Assembly (NCBI RefSeq): GCF_001458115.1
Contig: NZ_CZRP01000012.1
Location: 1-64,000 of the forward strand
Reading direction: 5' to 3'
From: Gracilibacillus massiliensis
GTDB taxonomy: Bacteria; Bacillota; Bacilli; Bacillales; Amphibacillaceae
DNA: 64,000 bases
Position numbers and translations under genes: made by a program. Shown here in pieces: positions 16,893 through 26,208 of the stretch. How positions within the stretch are numbered: the first letter of the stretch is position 1; every line of letters starts with the position of its first letter. A model generated the notes under the pieces. It was not told where the DNA came from. It saw only the letters and a list, made by a program, of their open reading frames with translations, and searched no databases.

Positions 16893-18309
16893 AGTGAAAA
16901 AATCGGTACCTATTCATTTGTTAAACGATGCTTCACCGCCTGTGAATAATAATCTTGAATGGGTTGATCAGCAAGCAGAGACATTACAGACTACTTTACG
17001 CTATTTTAACATTAAGGCTAGTGTAGTCGATGCGACCCAAGGTCCTTCCGTTACTCGGTTTGAAATCCAGCCAGAGCCAGGAGTCAAGGTAAGTAAAATT
17101 AAGAATTTGAGTGATGATATAAAGCTTAATTTAGCAGCAAAAGACATAAGAATGGAAGCACCCATTCCTGGTAAAAGCACGATAGGTATAGAGGTTCCAA
17201 ACTTACAATCGGAACCAGTCTTTTTACAAAAATTGTTAGAAAGTAATGTGTTTAAAGAAAATCCCTCTCCTTTAACAGTTGCGTTAGGTGCTGATATTGA
17301 AGGTGAATCTGTAGTAACAGATTTAAAACAAATGCCACATGGTTTAATAGCAGGTGCTACAGGCTCAGGAAAAAGTGTCTGTATTAACACAATCTTAATA
17401 AGTTTATTGTATAAAGCCAATCATGAAGAGGTAAAATTCTTATTAATTGATCCGAAAATGGTGGAACTAACCCCTTATAATGATCTTCCACATCTGGTTG
17501 CACCTGTAATCACGGATGTGAAAGCTGCTACCTCTTCCCTAAAGTGGGCGGTACAAGAAATGGAAGACAGGTACGCCAAGTTTGTAAAAGAAGGTGCAAG
17601 AGATATAAGTCGTTATAATGAAAAAATGAAACAACAACACCGCAAAGAAGAGCATATGCCTTATATTGTGATTGTGATCGATGAACTGGCCGATTTGATG
17701 ATGACTTCCCCACAAGATGTCGAAGACGCGATCTGCCGAATTGCCCAAAAGGCAAGAGCCTGTGGTATTCATTTGCTAATTGCTACGCAAAGACCATCAG
17801 TTGATGTAATTACAGGCTTAATTAAGGCAAATGTTCCTACGAGAATTGCTTTCAGTGTTTCTTCTCAGGTAGACTCGAGAACCATATTAGATACCAACGG
17901 AGCAGAGAAGTTACTAGGAAAAGGTGATATGTTGTTTGTAGAAAATGGCTCGAGTGAAACAAAAAGGATTCAAGGAGCTTTTGTCTCAGATGATGAAATC
18001 GAACGGATTACCAATTATGTAAAACAGATAGCAGAGCCAAATTATTTATTTGAGCAAGAACAATTGATCCAGCAAATATCATCTAATGAAGTTGCTGATG
18101 AGCTTTACCAAGAAGCGGTTGATTTCGTATTAGAATACAACGGTGCGAGCGCATCTTTACTACAAAGACGATTTAAAGTAGGATATAATCGAGCAGCTAG
18201 ACTTATCGATATGATGGAAGATAACGGTATAATATCTGGACAGAATGGCAGTAAACAACGAGAAATTTTAATTAGTAGAAGCGAAGTAATTAATGAAACT
18301 AATTTTTAA
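16852..18309 (+). CDS. sftA: SftA DNA translocase, FtsK motor part
   Basis: About 485 residues with the complete FtsK/SpoIIIE motor: alpha domain (SVVDATQGPSVTRFEIQPEPGVKVSKI), Walker A GATGSGKSV, Walker B YIVIVIDELADLMM, the GIHLLIATQRPSVDVITG arginine-finger region, and a C-terminal gamma winged helix (ASASLLQRRFKVGYNRAARLID) that reads oriented chromosome sequences. The motor pumps DNA away from the closing septum. The open frame overlaps the N-terminal part by 41 bases. It has no good binding site at ATG 16852. A GTG at 16894 lies one base after the upstream TGA and could allow re-initiation. murC lies 250 bases downstream. Confidence 0.85.
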   Translation: MRGTQDHRNGNHTEVKKSVPIHLLNDASPPVNNNLEWVDQQAETLQTTLRYFNIKASVVDATQGPSVTRFEIQPEPGVKVSKIKNLSDDIKLNLAAKDIRMEAPIPGKSTIGIEVPNLQSEPVFLQKLLESNVFKENPSPLTVALGADIEGESVVTDLKQMPHGLIAGATGSGKSVCINTILISLLYKANHEEVKFLLIDPKMVELTPYNDLPHLVAPVITDVKAATSSLKWAVQEMEDRYAKFVKEGARDISRYNEKMKQQHRKEEHMPYIVIVIDELADLMMTSPQDVEDAICRIAQKARACGIHLLIATQRPSVDVITGLIKANVPTRIAFSVSSQVDSRTILDTNGAEKLLGKGDMLFVENGSSETKRIQGAFVSDDEIERITNYVKQIAEPNYLFEQEQLIQQISSNEVADELYQEAVDFVLEYNGASASLLQRRFKVGYNRAARLIDMMEDNGIISGQNGSKQREILISRSEVINETNF

Positions 18310-18560
18310 TGAAGTAAATTTCAGATATGTAAGAGAGATAATATCTCAGATTGAAGAAGTTAACGAACATCGTAAGAACACTCATCCTTGATTTCGTATA
18401 TAATAGGATAAATGATGTACGTAAAGACAAAATATAACTAATACTTGACACAAAGCTATATTTATTGGATGATTGATTCTTGTGTGTTCTATGAATCCTA
18501 AGTAAACAATCGTGATTGGTTGGATATATGCTTATCACATGATTTTGGAGGTTCTTTTTT

Positions 18561-19859
18561 ATGGAAAATTACCATTTTATTGGTATTAAAGGGACAGGAA
18601 TGAGTGCATTAGCACAAATTTTAGCTGACTCTGGAAAGCAAGTTCAAGGTTCTGACATTGAAAAACATATATTTACACAAGTAGCATTAGAAGAAAAAGA
18701 TATATCGATTTTACCTTTTTCTGAAAATAATATCAAAGATGGACTAACCATCATAGCTGGGAATGCCTTTAAGGACGACCACGAGGAAATTAAAAAAGCG
18801 AAAGAGCTCGGGTTACCTTTTTATCGATATCATGAATTCCTTGGTGAATGGATTAATCAATATACAAGTATTGCCGTTACTGGAGCACATGGTAAAACAT
18901 CAACTACTGGTTTACTTTCTCATGTGCTTGATAAAGCATGTCCGATCTCTTACTTAATTGGTGACGGAACAGGTAAAGGTGCAAAAGACAGTCAGTATTT
19001 TGTCTTTGAGGCATGTGAATATCGTAGACATTTCTTAGCCTATCAACCAGATTATGCGATTATGACAAACATTGATTTTGATCATCCAGATTATTTCAAA
19101 GATATAGAAGATGTGTTTGAATCATTTCAACAAATGGCGGATAATGTAAAAAAAGGTATAGTTGCTTGTGGGGACGACGAATATCTACAATCAATTCAAG
19201 CAAAAGTGCCAGTGCTTTACTATGGGTTAAAGGATGGTAATGATTTTCACGCTAAGAACATTATAGTAGATGAGTTTGGTACTACTTTTGATGTTTTTGT
19301 ACGTAATAATTATTATGATACCTTTCAAATAAATTCATTCGGAAATCATAATATTCTTAATGCGCTAGCAGTAATCACAATTTGCCATTATGAAAACTTT
19401 TCAGCTGCGCAAATGAAAGAAATTGTATCTTTCCAAGGTGTGAAAAGAAGGTTTACCGAGAAACAAATTAATAACCAGATTTTAATAGATGATTATGCTC
19501 ACCATCCAAAAGAAGTGGAAGCAACTATTGAAGCTGCAAGAAAAAAATACCCTAATAAAGAAATCGTTGCTATTTTTCAACCACATACGTATTCACGTAC
19601 GAAAACATTTATGAATGAATTTGGTGATGCCTTAGCACAAGCTGATGCTATTTATTTATGTGATATATTTGGTTCTGCAAGAGAATCACAGTCTAATTTG
19701 TCGATTAATGATTTGAAAGATTTAATTAATAACAGTGAATTAATCGGTTTGGATAATATTGAAGTATTGGTTAATCATTCTGATAGTGTGCTGATTTTTA
19801 TGGGTGCGGGAGATATTCAAAAATATCAAGAGGCATACGAAAAAACTTGTGTAAAATAA
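18561..19859 (+). CDS. murC: UDP-N-acetylmuramate--L-alanine ligase
   Basis: 432 residues, Mur ligase family. MurC adds L-alanine to UDP-MurNAc with ATP in the cytoplasmic stage of peptidoglycan synthesis. Visible motifs are the N-terminal Rossmann-like [22 protein letters not shown], the ATP-binding loop [48 protein letters not shown] and FQPHTYSRT. Length is normal. The start follows TTGGAGGTTC. The 250 bases before it hold no recognisable gene. A terminator and then repeat B follow. Confidence 0.95.
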   Translation: MENYHFIGIKGTGMSALAQILADSGKQVQGSDIEKHIFTQVALEEKDISILPFSENNIKDGLTIIAGNAFKDDHEEIKKAKELGLPFYRYHEFLGEWINQYTSIAVTGAHGKTSTTGLLSHVLDKACPISYLIGDGTGKGAKDSQYFVFEACEYRRHFLAYQPDYAIMTNIDFDHPDYFKDIEDVFESFQQMADNVKKGIVACGDDEYLQSIQAKVPVLYYGLKDGNDFHAKNIIVDEFGTTFDVFVRNNYYDTFQINSFGNHNILNALAVITICHYENFSAAQMKEIVSFQGVKRRFTEKQINNQILIDDYAHHPKEVEATIEAARKKYPNKEIVAIFQPHTYSRTKTFMNEFGDALAQADAIYLCDIFGSARESQSNLSINDLKDLINNSELIGLDNIEVLVNHSDSVLIFMGAGDIQKYQEAYEKTCVK

Positions 19860-19901
19860 GCAGGATTCATAGAAGTTATGTAGAAATTAATAATAACAAG
19901 T

Positions 19902-19933
19902 AAAAAAGAAGGACCAGCATCCTTCTTTTTTTG
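19902..19933 (+). terminator. Terminator after murC
   Basis: AAAAAAGAAGGA, loop CCAGCA, TCCTTCTTTTTT. A strong intrinsic terminator with a long T-run. Confidence 0.9.
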
Positions 19934-19969
19934 TATAAACAAATGTTACAACTTCAACTTCATATAAGT

Positions 19970-20494
19970 AGGATTATTCGACATAACTCTGGAATCCATT
20001 TTGAAATGATAAATGTGTGTAGAAACCGCTTCGGCTTGCCCACTTCCCTTTCCATGGGGTTTACCCTTCAGCTAACTTTTCCACGCAAAAACCGCGTGGA
20101 AAAGTGGATCTTCAGAGAAAACGATCCCACAGGAGTGGAAGTGGCCGCCTACGCTGAATGAAACTCTACAAATATTACAAATGCTAGCATTTTGGATTGT
20201 TACAGATATGTACATATTTTGTTAATTATGATAAGTAATCTAAAGACAAATCCATAGTCAATACGGAATAACGCCAATATGAATATTCTTACTTTAGTTG
20301 TAGAGCATTAAAAAGTGTAGGCGTCCGCTTTTACTCCTGCGGGAAGTTTTTCTCCGAAGATCCACTTTTTAAGCGTACTTTGCTTAAAAAGTTAGCTGAG
20401 GAGAAAAAAACCCGCGGAAAGGGAAGCGGACAAGCCGGAGCGGTTGCAAAGCACATATAATATTTCATAATTACCACTACGATAATATAATCCT
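19970..20494. repeat. Dispersed palindromic repeat, copy B
   Basis: 525 bp bounded by AGGATTATTCGACATAAC and, inverted, by ATAATATAATCCT. The left arm (about 20015-20155) runs from AACCGCTTCGGCTTGCCCAC to CCGCCTACGCT and folds on itself around CTTTTCCACGC/GCGTGGAAAAG. The right arm (about 20316-20446) is its inverted relative, from GTAGGCGTCCGCTTTTACTC to CAAGCCGGAGCGGTT. A ~160-bp AT-rich spacer separates the arms. Short frames inside are not genes. Confidence 0.85.
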
Positions 20495-20686
20495 TCTTAC
20501 GTGCTATAGTTATGGAAACGGTCGGTGGGGTTGGATGTTGACTGTCCAGTTACTTGCTGTTTGTAAAAGAGATAATAATTCTTTTTGCGTGTAATTCAGG
20601 TAAATCTTGTTTAGAATAGATGATAAAGGGTATAACATAATTATCAGAATAATTAGGTAATACATATCGAAGGAGTGAAGGAGCTA

Positions 20687-21094
20687 ATGGAAATTCTCTT
20701 ATACCTTGCAGCAATTATTGCAGCAGTTGCATTTGCAGTACTAGTTATTTATTTAGTAAGAGTTTTAAAAGAAACTAAACGCACGATGTCCCATGTTGCT
20801 GACACGCTCGAAGGTTTAGAAAAGCAAATGGAGGGTATTACAGTTGAGACAACGGCCTTATTAAATAAGACGAACAAATTAGCGGATGATATTAATGACA
20901 AAACCACTAGACTCAACACCCTTGTAGATGGCGTGAAAAATATTGGCGACAGTGTAAAAGACTTCTCCCAATCCATCCGTACAGTATCTCAATCTGTTAA
21001 TCGAATTGCGGATGAGAATCAAGAAACGACAGCACAAGCGATCAAATGGAGTACTGTCGTAATGGAAATGTTTAAAAAAAATAGAAATAAATAA
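20687..21094 (+). CDS. ytxG: DUF948 membrane-anchored protein YtxG
   Basis: About 135 residues. An N-terminal transmembrane helix (LLYLAAIIAAVAFAVLVIYLV) is followed by a long amphipathic coiled-coil region (VADTLEGLEKQMEGITVETTALLNKTNKLADDIN), the layout of the DUF948/YtxG general stress proteins. B. subtilis ytxGHJ is under SigB and SigH control; no matching promoter was established here. ATG 20687 follows AAGGAG at short spacing; GTG 20675 is the alternative. It precedes ytxH by 24 bases. Confidence 0.85.
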   Translation: MEILLYLAAIIAAVAFAVLVIYLVRVLKETKRTMSHVADTLEGLEKQMEGITVETTALLNKTNKLADDINDKTTRLNTLVDGVKNIGDSVKDFSQSIRTVSQSVNRIADENQETTAQAIKWSTVVMEMFKKNRNK

Positions 21095-21118
21095 TAATTA
21101 AAAATGGAGGAATGAGAA

Positions 21119-21553
21119 ATGACAAATCAACAAAATAATAATGAAGAAAATCAAAACATTAATAGCAAGGACTTTTTAATCGGTTCTTTAATAGGTGGTA
21201 TTGTAGGTGCTTCTTTAGCTTTAATTTTTGCTCCGAAATCTGGTAAAGAATTAAGAGGCGACTTAAATCAAGGTGCACATTATGTGAAAGATCGTGCTAA
21301 CGAATGGAAAGACGTTGCGTATGAAAAAAGTGGCGAATGGAGAGATTATGCGAAAGAACAATCACAAACAATTGGACAGTCAGTAAGTGAAAAATCGCAG
21401 GATCTATCTAATAAATTAAAAGAGACCAAAGCAACCATTCAAGAAAAAATGTCTAAAGACGAAGATCCTGAAAAAGCAGCAGAAGAAGTAGCTCAAGCTA
21501 TTGAAGAAGCTGCAAATGCAGTAGAAGCTGAAGAAAATAATAACAAATTGTAA
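21119..21553 (+). CDS. ytxH: YtxH domain protein
   Basis: 144 residues. The single membrane segment FLIGSLIGGIVGASLALIFAPKSGKELR (about 18-45) is the YtxH signature, a Gly-zipper helix ending in APKSGKE. A highly charged helical tail rich in K, E and A follows, ending in an acidic run of glutamates and alanines. This pattern resembles gas-vesicle-associated and desiccation proteins. The role is unknown; in B. subtilis it is part of a general stress operon. The start follows ATGGAGGAATGAG. A terminator separates it from ytxJ. Confidence 0.9.
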   Translation: MTNQQNNNEENQNINSKDFLIGSLIGGIVGASLALIFAPKSGKELRGDLNQGAHYVKDRANEWKDVAYEKSGEWRDYAKEQSQTIGQSVSEKSQDLSNKLKETKATIQEKMSKDEDPEKAAEEVAQAIEEAANAVEAEENNNKL

Positions 21554-21561
21554 AATCACTT

Positions 21562-21598
21562 TAAAAGTGGATTGTTGAAAAGAGCAGTCCACTTTTTT
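21562..21598 (+). terminator. Terminator after ytxH
   Basis: AAAAGTGGA and TCCACTTTTTT pair across a loop of about 18 bases and are followed by a T-run. ytxJ lies just downstream, so read-through could feed it. Confidence 0.8.
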
Positions 21599-21624
21599 AC
21601 GTATTACCAAAAGGAGAGAACGTA

Positions 21625-21945
21625 ATGGAAATTAAAGATATTCAAACAATAGAGGAATTCCAATCTGTAGTTACTGAAAATGAACAAATCTTATTATTGA
21701 AACATAGCTTGACTTGTCCAATCAGTGGTTCAGCGAATCAAGCTTTCCAACAGTTTAGAGAAGACTCCGAAATACCTCTTTATCGCTTGTATGTACAAAA
21801 TGCCAGAGAGTTGTCCACGTACATAGCAAATACGTATCAAATTAAACACGAATCACCTCAAGTGATCCAATTTGTAGATGGTGACGCTATTTGGGATACA
21901 AGTCATTTTGATATTACAGCAGACAACTTTAAAAAAATTGGTTAA
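21625..21945 (+). CDS. ytxJ: Monothiol bacilliredoxin BrxC (YtxJ)
   Basis: 106 residues with a thioredoxin-like fold. The active site is SLTCPISGSANQAF, the TCPIS motif of monothiol bacilliredoxin BrxC/YtxJ, with a cis-proline in the HESPQVIQF segment. BrxC removes bacillithiol from mixed disulfides on proteins in the cytosol. The start follows AAAGGAGAGAA. It is transcribed with or just after ytxGH and is convergent with the FtsA-like gene. Confidence 0.9.
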   Translation: MEIKDIQTIEEFQSVVTENEQILLLKHSLTCPISGSANQAFQQFREDSEIPLYRLYVQNARELSTYIANTYQIKHESPQVIQFVDGDAIWDTSHFDITADNFKKIG

Positions 21946-21950
21946 AGACT

Positions 21951-21984
21951 AGAAAGCCGCCATACTAGGAGTGACGGCTTTCTA
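21951..21984. terminator. Bidirectional terminator between ytxJ and the FtsA-like gene
   Basis: AGAAAGCCG and CGGCTTTCT form a 9-bp stem. One arm lies inside the last codons of the convergent FtsA-like gene, so coding sequence and terminator overlap. Confidence 0.75.
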
Positions 21985-24106
21985 TATTTATTTCTATTTT
22001 ATCATTTGGCTGCAGTTGTTCGAAGAAAGTAACAGGCTGATCATTTCGTTTAAGCTCGACTTTACCCTTAACTTGCGTGAGATCGATTGAAATAAATCGA
22101 AAAATATCTTGAAAAATAAACGGTTCTGTTTTTTGTTCGATAAATTGAAGTTTGTCCTGATCGGCTATTTCATCTTCTAATCGAACAACCTCACCTCGTC
22201 GATATACTTTAAGCAAATCTTTTGTCAATGTAATAGGTTTATTATTATATAAAATTTTCATGACTTTTTGATAAGTGATTTCCATTTTGTCAAGAAGCTC
22301 TAGTAGTGTTGGTTGATTACCTGTGTATGTTTCTAATTTGTCACCATTCTTTAGTTGTGCATCTAAAATAGCAGGAACATTATTATGTAATAAAGCACTA
22401 CTATATTCTGGGAATTCTTTTCTGTGATCATCGATCCATATTGTAAAAGGTACATTTATTTGCTCTACAATTTCATTTTCTTTTAGAAATTGTTGTAGGG
22501 TTAGTTTCTGATTATATTCGATGTGATCGCCATCTTTTAATAGATATGTTGAAGATATCTTTTGCTTATTTACTAGAATGTTAGGTTTTACAGTAAATGC
22601 TTTTTCATTGTAATAAACGGTTACAGAAGATGTTTCACCAATAAATTCAGCAAGTGTCATCGTAGCTGGTTCTCCGTCATTACCTTTTTCAATGGTTAGT
22701 ATATCTCCATTCTTTACCTTGTCATCAATACTTTTTTCTTCCTCATTTAGAATGATTTTTGGTGCTGTTCCAAAACTTCCTGGCAATGTCACTTGTTTAC
22801 CATTGTAGGTAACGATTGCTGCCATTCCAGGCTTACCATATAGTTTCTTTATATTAATTCCTGCAGCAAGTAAACAATCCGCGATCGTTAATTCTTTCAT
22901 TTCAAATAACCGAACGACACGGTCATTAACTTTCACACTAATATAGTGAACGGGGTTTTGTTTAGCAGCGATTGCAATTCCGATTGGTGTAATGAATTCA
23001 GGGCCGATTGGTAGATTTTCATCTTTAGATAATAGTTGAATCGCATCTACGCCTCTTATTGCAACACGGTTCGTCGGTAATTTTAACTTAATCGCTACTC
23101 TTTTTGCTAATTCAGGGGTTTGACTTCCGCCTCCAACTAACATGACGGCTTTTGGAGGGGCTCCGTTCAATGAAATAATCTCTTCCGCAATTGAACTTGC
23201 TAGTGTATCCACGGCGGGAAGGACGTGTTCGACTAATTCTTCGTACAAGATCTCTTGCTCAAAACCGAGAATATCTGAAACGGTTGCTTTTTTATGTAAT
23301 GTTATCTCTTTTTTGAAATCTTCAGCTTGATTAAAATCTAATAAGTAGTGATCACTAATTGCTTCTGTGATCTCATCACCGGCTTTTGGGACCATGCCAT
23401 ATGCTGTAACAGCTCCTTCTGATGTTAAGGCAATATCACTAGTACCTGCTCCAATATCAACGAGAGCGACGTTAAGGCGTCTCATAGAAGGGGGAATCAA
23501 TACATGGATTGCAGCTATCGGTTCTAATGTTAAGGCCTCTAATTGCAAATCTGCTCGGTTTAAAGCAGACAGTAAGGATTCAACAACAACTTTTGGTAAA
23601 AAGGTTGCAATGATTTCTGCTTCCGCTATTTGGCCTTGTTGGTCGATTAAAGATCCAATTTCTTCACCATCCAGTGAATATTTAATAACAGAATAACCAA
23701 CACAATAATAATTATGGCTAGGATCATCTTCTTCATCGGTTGCTAATTGGTATTGTGCTTTTTGAACAGCTTCTAATTCGAGAAACAAAATATCTTCATC
23801 ATTCATTAAAGGTTGTTTTGTTATGTCTTTTGATGTATGTACTCGATTTGTTTTTAAGGCCCTTCCAGCGGCAGCTACACAAACCTTTTCTAAAATCGTA
23901 TTATGTTTCTGTTCTAAGTGTAATTTCACTTGCTGAATTACGCTAGCCACTGACACAATATCGTGGATTTGTCCATCTAACATCGAACGTTCATTATGTT
24001 CAACCATATAATAATCAATTAATTGATACTTCTGATCTCTTTGTTCCATCAATAGTCCAACTACTGATCTCGTGCCTATATCAAGTGCAAACATTTGCTC
24101 AGCCAT
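21965..24106 (-). CDS. FtsA-like ATPase with a long beta-grasp-like C-terminal extension
   Basis: 713 residues. The first ~400 residues are an actin-fold ATPase of the FtsA/PilM type: FALDIGTRSVVGLL (phosphate 1), an SHS2-like insert, VALVDIGAGTSDIALTSEG (phosphate 2) and AVMLVGGGSQTPELA (adenosine motif). Normal FtsA is about 420-440 residues. Here about 310 further residues contain several repeated units such as VTYNGKQVTLPG, VYYNEKAFTVKPNILVNKQ and ILYNNKPITLTKD, which look like tandem beta-grasp modules. No FtsA amphipathic membrane anchor was seen at the end. It is likely a paralogue, since ftsA itself normally sits beside ftsZ. The function is unproven. Confidence 0.82.
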   Translation of the reverse strand: MAEQMFALDIGTRSVVGLLMEQRDQKYQLIDYYMVEHNERSMLDGQIHDIVSVASVIQQVKLHLEQKHNTILEKVCVAAAGRALKTNRVHTSKDITKQPLMNDEDILFLELEAVQKAQYQLATDEEDDPSHNYYCVGYSVIKYSLDGEEIGSLIDQQGQIAEAEIIATFLPKVVVESLLSALNRADLQLEALTLEPIAAIHVLIPPSMRRLNVALVDIGAGTSDIALTSEGAVTAYGMVPKAGDEITEAISDHYLLDFNQAEDFKKEITLHKKATVSDILGFEQEILYEELVEHVLPAVDTLASSIAEEIISLNGAPPKAVMLVGGGSQTPELAKRVAIKLKLPTNRVAIRGVDAIQLLSKDENLPIGPEFITPIGIAIAAKQNPVHYISVKVNDRVVRLFEMKELTIADCLLAAGINIKKLYGKPGMAAIVTYNGKQVTLPGSFGTAPKIILNEEEKSIDDKVKNGDILTIEKGNDGEPATMTLAEFIGETSSVTVYYNEKAFTVKPNILVNKQKISSTYLLKDGDHIEYNQKLTLQQFLKENEIVEQINVPFTIWIDDHRKEFPEYSSALLHNNVPAILDAQLKNGDKLETYTGNQPTLLELLDKMEITYQKVMKILYNNKPITLTKDLLKVYRRGEVVRLEDEIADQDKLQFIEQKTEPFIFQDIFRFISIDLTQVKGKVELKRNDQPVTFFEQLQPNDKIEINIESRHS

Positions 24107-24266
24107 ACGCTTTTTTTCCTTTCTATTTTGAAAAAATTTTAAATATTCTATAAAATATTGCTACTAACGGGTGACAAGTCGACATTTTTTAGCTATAATT
24201 ATCCCTAATTATATAGAAAGTATAACATTTTTTTTGGATTTTAAAATAGGAGTAGGGGGATTTATA

Positions 24267-25331
24267 ATGAGTAATGAACAATTGGATCAGCTTCGTGAAA
24301 AGCTTGACCAAGTTAACCTAGAAATACTAGAGTTAATTAACAAGCGTGCGGAATTGGTGAAAGAAACTGGTCAAGTCAAAGAAAAACAGGGTGCGAACCG
24401 TAGTTATGATCCAGTTCGTGAACGTGATATGTTAAATCTTATCAAACAACATAACAATGGCCCTTTTGAAGATTCTACGATCATTCATTTGTTCAAAGAA
24501 ATTTTCAAAGCAGGACTTGAACTGCAAGAAGATGACCATAGTAAAGCTTTACTTGTATCTCGTAAGAAGAAAGCGGAAGATACAGTTATTGATATAAATG
24601 GTGATAAATTTGGCGATGGCAACCAACACTTTATTTTTGGACCATGTGCGGTAGAAAGCTATGATCAAGTAGCGGAAGTAGCAGCTGCGATTAAGAATGA
24701 AGGTTTAAAATTAATTCGTGGTGGAGCCTTCAAACCGAGAACATCACCTTATGACTTCCAAGGTTTAGGCTTTGAAGGTCTAGAAATTTTGAAAAAAGTA
24801 TCTGACGAATACGGATTAGCTGTTGTTAGTGAAATCGTAAATCCAGCTCATATTGAAGAAGCCGTTAATTATATTGATGTCATTCAAATTGGTGCGCGTA
24901 ACATGCAGAACTTTGAATTATTAAAAGCAGCTGGGGAAACAAACAAACCTGTTTTATTAAAACGCGGTATGTCTGCGACGATTTCCGACTTTATCAATGC
25001 AGCAGAATACGTTAATTCTAAAGGGAATGGCCAAATCATTTTATGTGAACGTGGTATTAGAACATATGAAACAGCAACACGTAACACATTAGATATCACA
25101 GCTGTTCCAATCTTGAAACAAGAAACACATTTACCGGTGATGGTGGATGTAACGCATTCTACTGGTAGAAGAGACTTATTGTTACCAGCAGCTAAAGCAG
25201 CATTAGCAATTGGAGCAGATGGTGTTATGGCTGAAGTACACCCAGATCCAGCAGTAGCATTATCCGATTCAGCACAACAAATGGACATCCCAACGTTCCA
25301 TAACTTTATGAAAGAATTATTGAATAAATAA
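24267..25331 (+). CDS. aroA: Bifunctional chorismate mutase / 3-deoxy-7-phosphoheptulonate synthase
   Basis: 354 residues. The N-terminal ~85 residues are an AroQ-type chorismate mutase ([30 protein letters not shown]). A DAHP synthase of the AroG type I-beta class follows ([58 protein letters not shown]). It makes DAHP from erythrose-4-phosphate and phosphoenolpyruvate, the first shikimate step; the mutase domain serves feedback control by chorismate or prephenate. The name aroA follows B. subtilis usage. ATG 24267 follows AGTAGGGGGA. An in-frame start at 24171 lacks a binding site. Confidence 0.94.
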   Translation: MSNEQLDQLREKLDQVNLEILELINKRAELVKETGQVKEKQGANRSYDPVRERDMLNLIKQHNNGPFEDSTIIHLFKEIFKAGLELQEDDHSKALLVSRKKKAEDTVIDINGDKFGDGNQHFIFGPCAVESYDQVAEVAAAIKNEGLKLIRGGAFKPRTSPYDFQGLGFEGLEILKKVSDEYGLAVVSEIVNPAHIEEAVNYIDVIQIGARNMQNFELLKAAGETNKPVLLKRGMSATISDFINAAEYVNSKGNGQIILCERGIRTYETATRNTLDITAVPILKQETHLPVMVDVTHSTGRRDLLLPAAKAALAIGADGVMAEVHPDPAVALSDSAQQMDIPTFHNFMKELLNK

Positions 25332-25335
25332 TACG

Positions 25336-25363
25336 AAAAACTCCTGCCCAGCAGGAGTTTTTT
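25336..25363 (+). terminator. Terminator after aroA
   Basis: AAAAACTCCTGC and GCAGGAGTTTTTT form a compact stem with a T-run, two to three bases after the stop codon region. Confidence 0.9.
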
Positions 25364-25402
25364 ATCTTTATAAACAAAAACATCTACATGATGTATATAA
25401 GC

Positions 25403-25934
25403 AGGATTATGCGACATAACTCTAGTTGATAATTATGAAATGATTTGTGTGCGTAAAAACCGCTTCGGCTTGCCCACTTTCCCTTTCCATGGGCTTTTTC
25501 CTGAAGATCCACTTTTCCAAGCAAAAACTGCATGGAAAAGTGGATCTTCAGGAAAAACAATCCCATAGGAGTGGAAGTGGCCGCCTACGCTAGTGGGACT
25601 CTACAACTATTGCAAATGCTAATATTTTGGATGGTTACAGATATGAACATTTTTTGTTAATTAGGATAAGTAATCAAAAGACAAATTCATAGGCGATATG
25701 GAATAACGTCAATATGAGTATTCTTACTTTAGTTGTAGAGCATTAAAAAGCGCAGGCGTCCGCTTCCACTCCTGCGGGAAGTTTTTATCCGAAGATCCAC
25801 TTTGGTAAGTGGTCTTTGCTTACCAAACTTAGCTGAGGAGAAAAACCCGCGGAAAGGGAAGCGGACAAGCCGTAGCGGTTGTTACGAAGTACTAAAATCT
25901 CATAATTACCACCAGAGTTATGTCGCATAATCCT
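25403..25934. repeat. Dispersed palindromic repeat, copy C (best-defined ends)
   Basis: 532 bp with clear inverted ends: AGGATTATGCGACATAACTC at the left and its reverse complement GTTATGTCGCATAATCCT at the right. The left arm is about 25457-25592 (AACCGCTTCGGCTTGCCCAC to CCGCCTACGCT), and the right arm about 25752-25881 (GCGCAGGCGTCCGCTTCCAC to CAAGCCGTAGCGGTT). Each arm folds as a hairpin. This intact copy gives the uninterrupted target GCGGAAAGGGAAGCGGAC that IS110 entered in copy D. Confidence 0.88.
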
Positions 25935-26031
25935 TCTTAAGCGTTATAAAATCTGTTTAATTTTTAGATTTTTACTTTCATTTATGTTGTAAAGAGGGTT
26001 TAAAAATTAAAATATTTGACGTTTTGTAGAC

Positions 26032-26099
26032 ATAATTTATGAAAATTTTCATAAATTATTGTTTTTTATTGTTAATTTTCATGAAAAATTTGTTATAAT
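26032..26099 (+). promoter_or_regulatory. ccpA promoter with palindromic operator-like sites
   Basis: A perfect 28-bp palindrome spans 26032-26059 (half ATAATTTATGAAAA). A second palindrome, TTTTCATGAAAA (26076-26087), lies between a weak -35 (TTGTTA, 26069) and a -10 TATAAT (26094-26099). The sites share the core ATGAAAA. They lack the central CG of a cre site, so CcpA itself is not the obvious ligand. Confidence 0.6.
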
Positions 26100-26208
26100 G
26101 TGAATGATATACATAAATAATGTAGATATGGTTGAATCTTTGCAGAAATACTGTTTGTAGCGTATGATGAGAGAAATAAACCGTTAATGAATATTGGAGG
26201 TTAAAATA

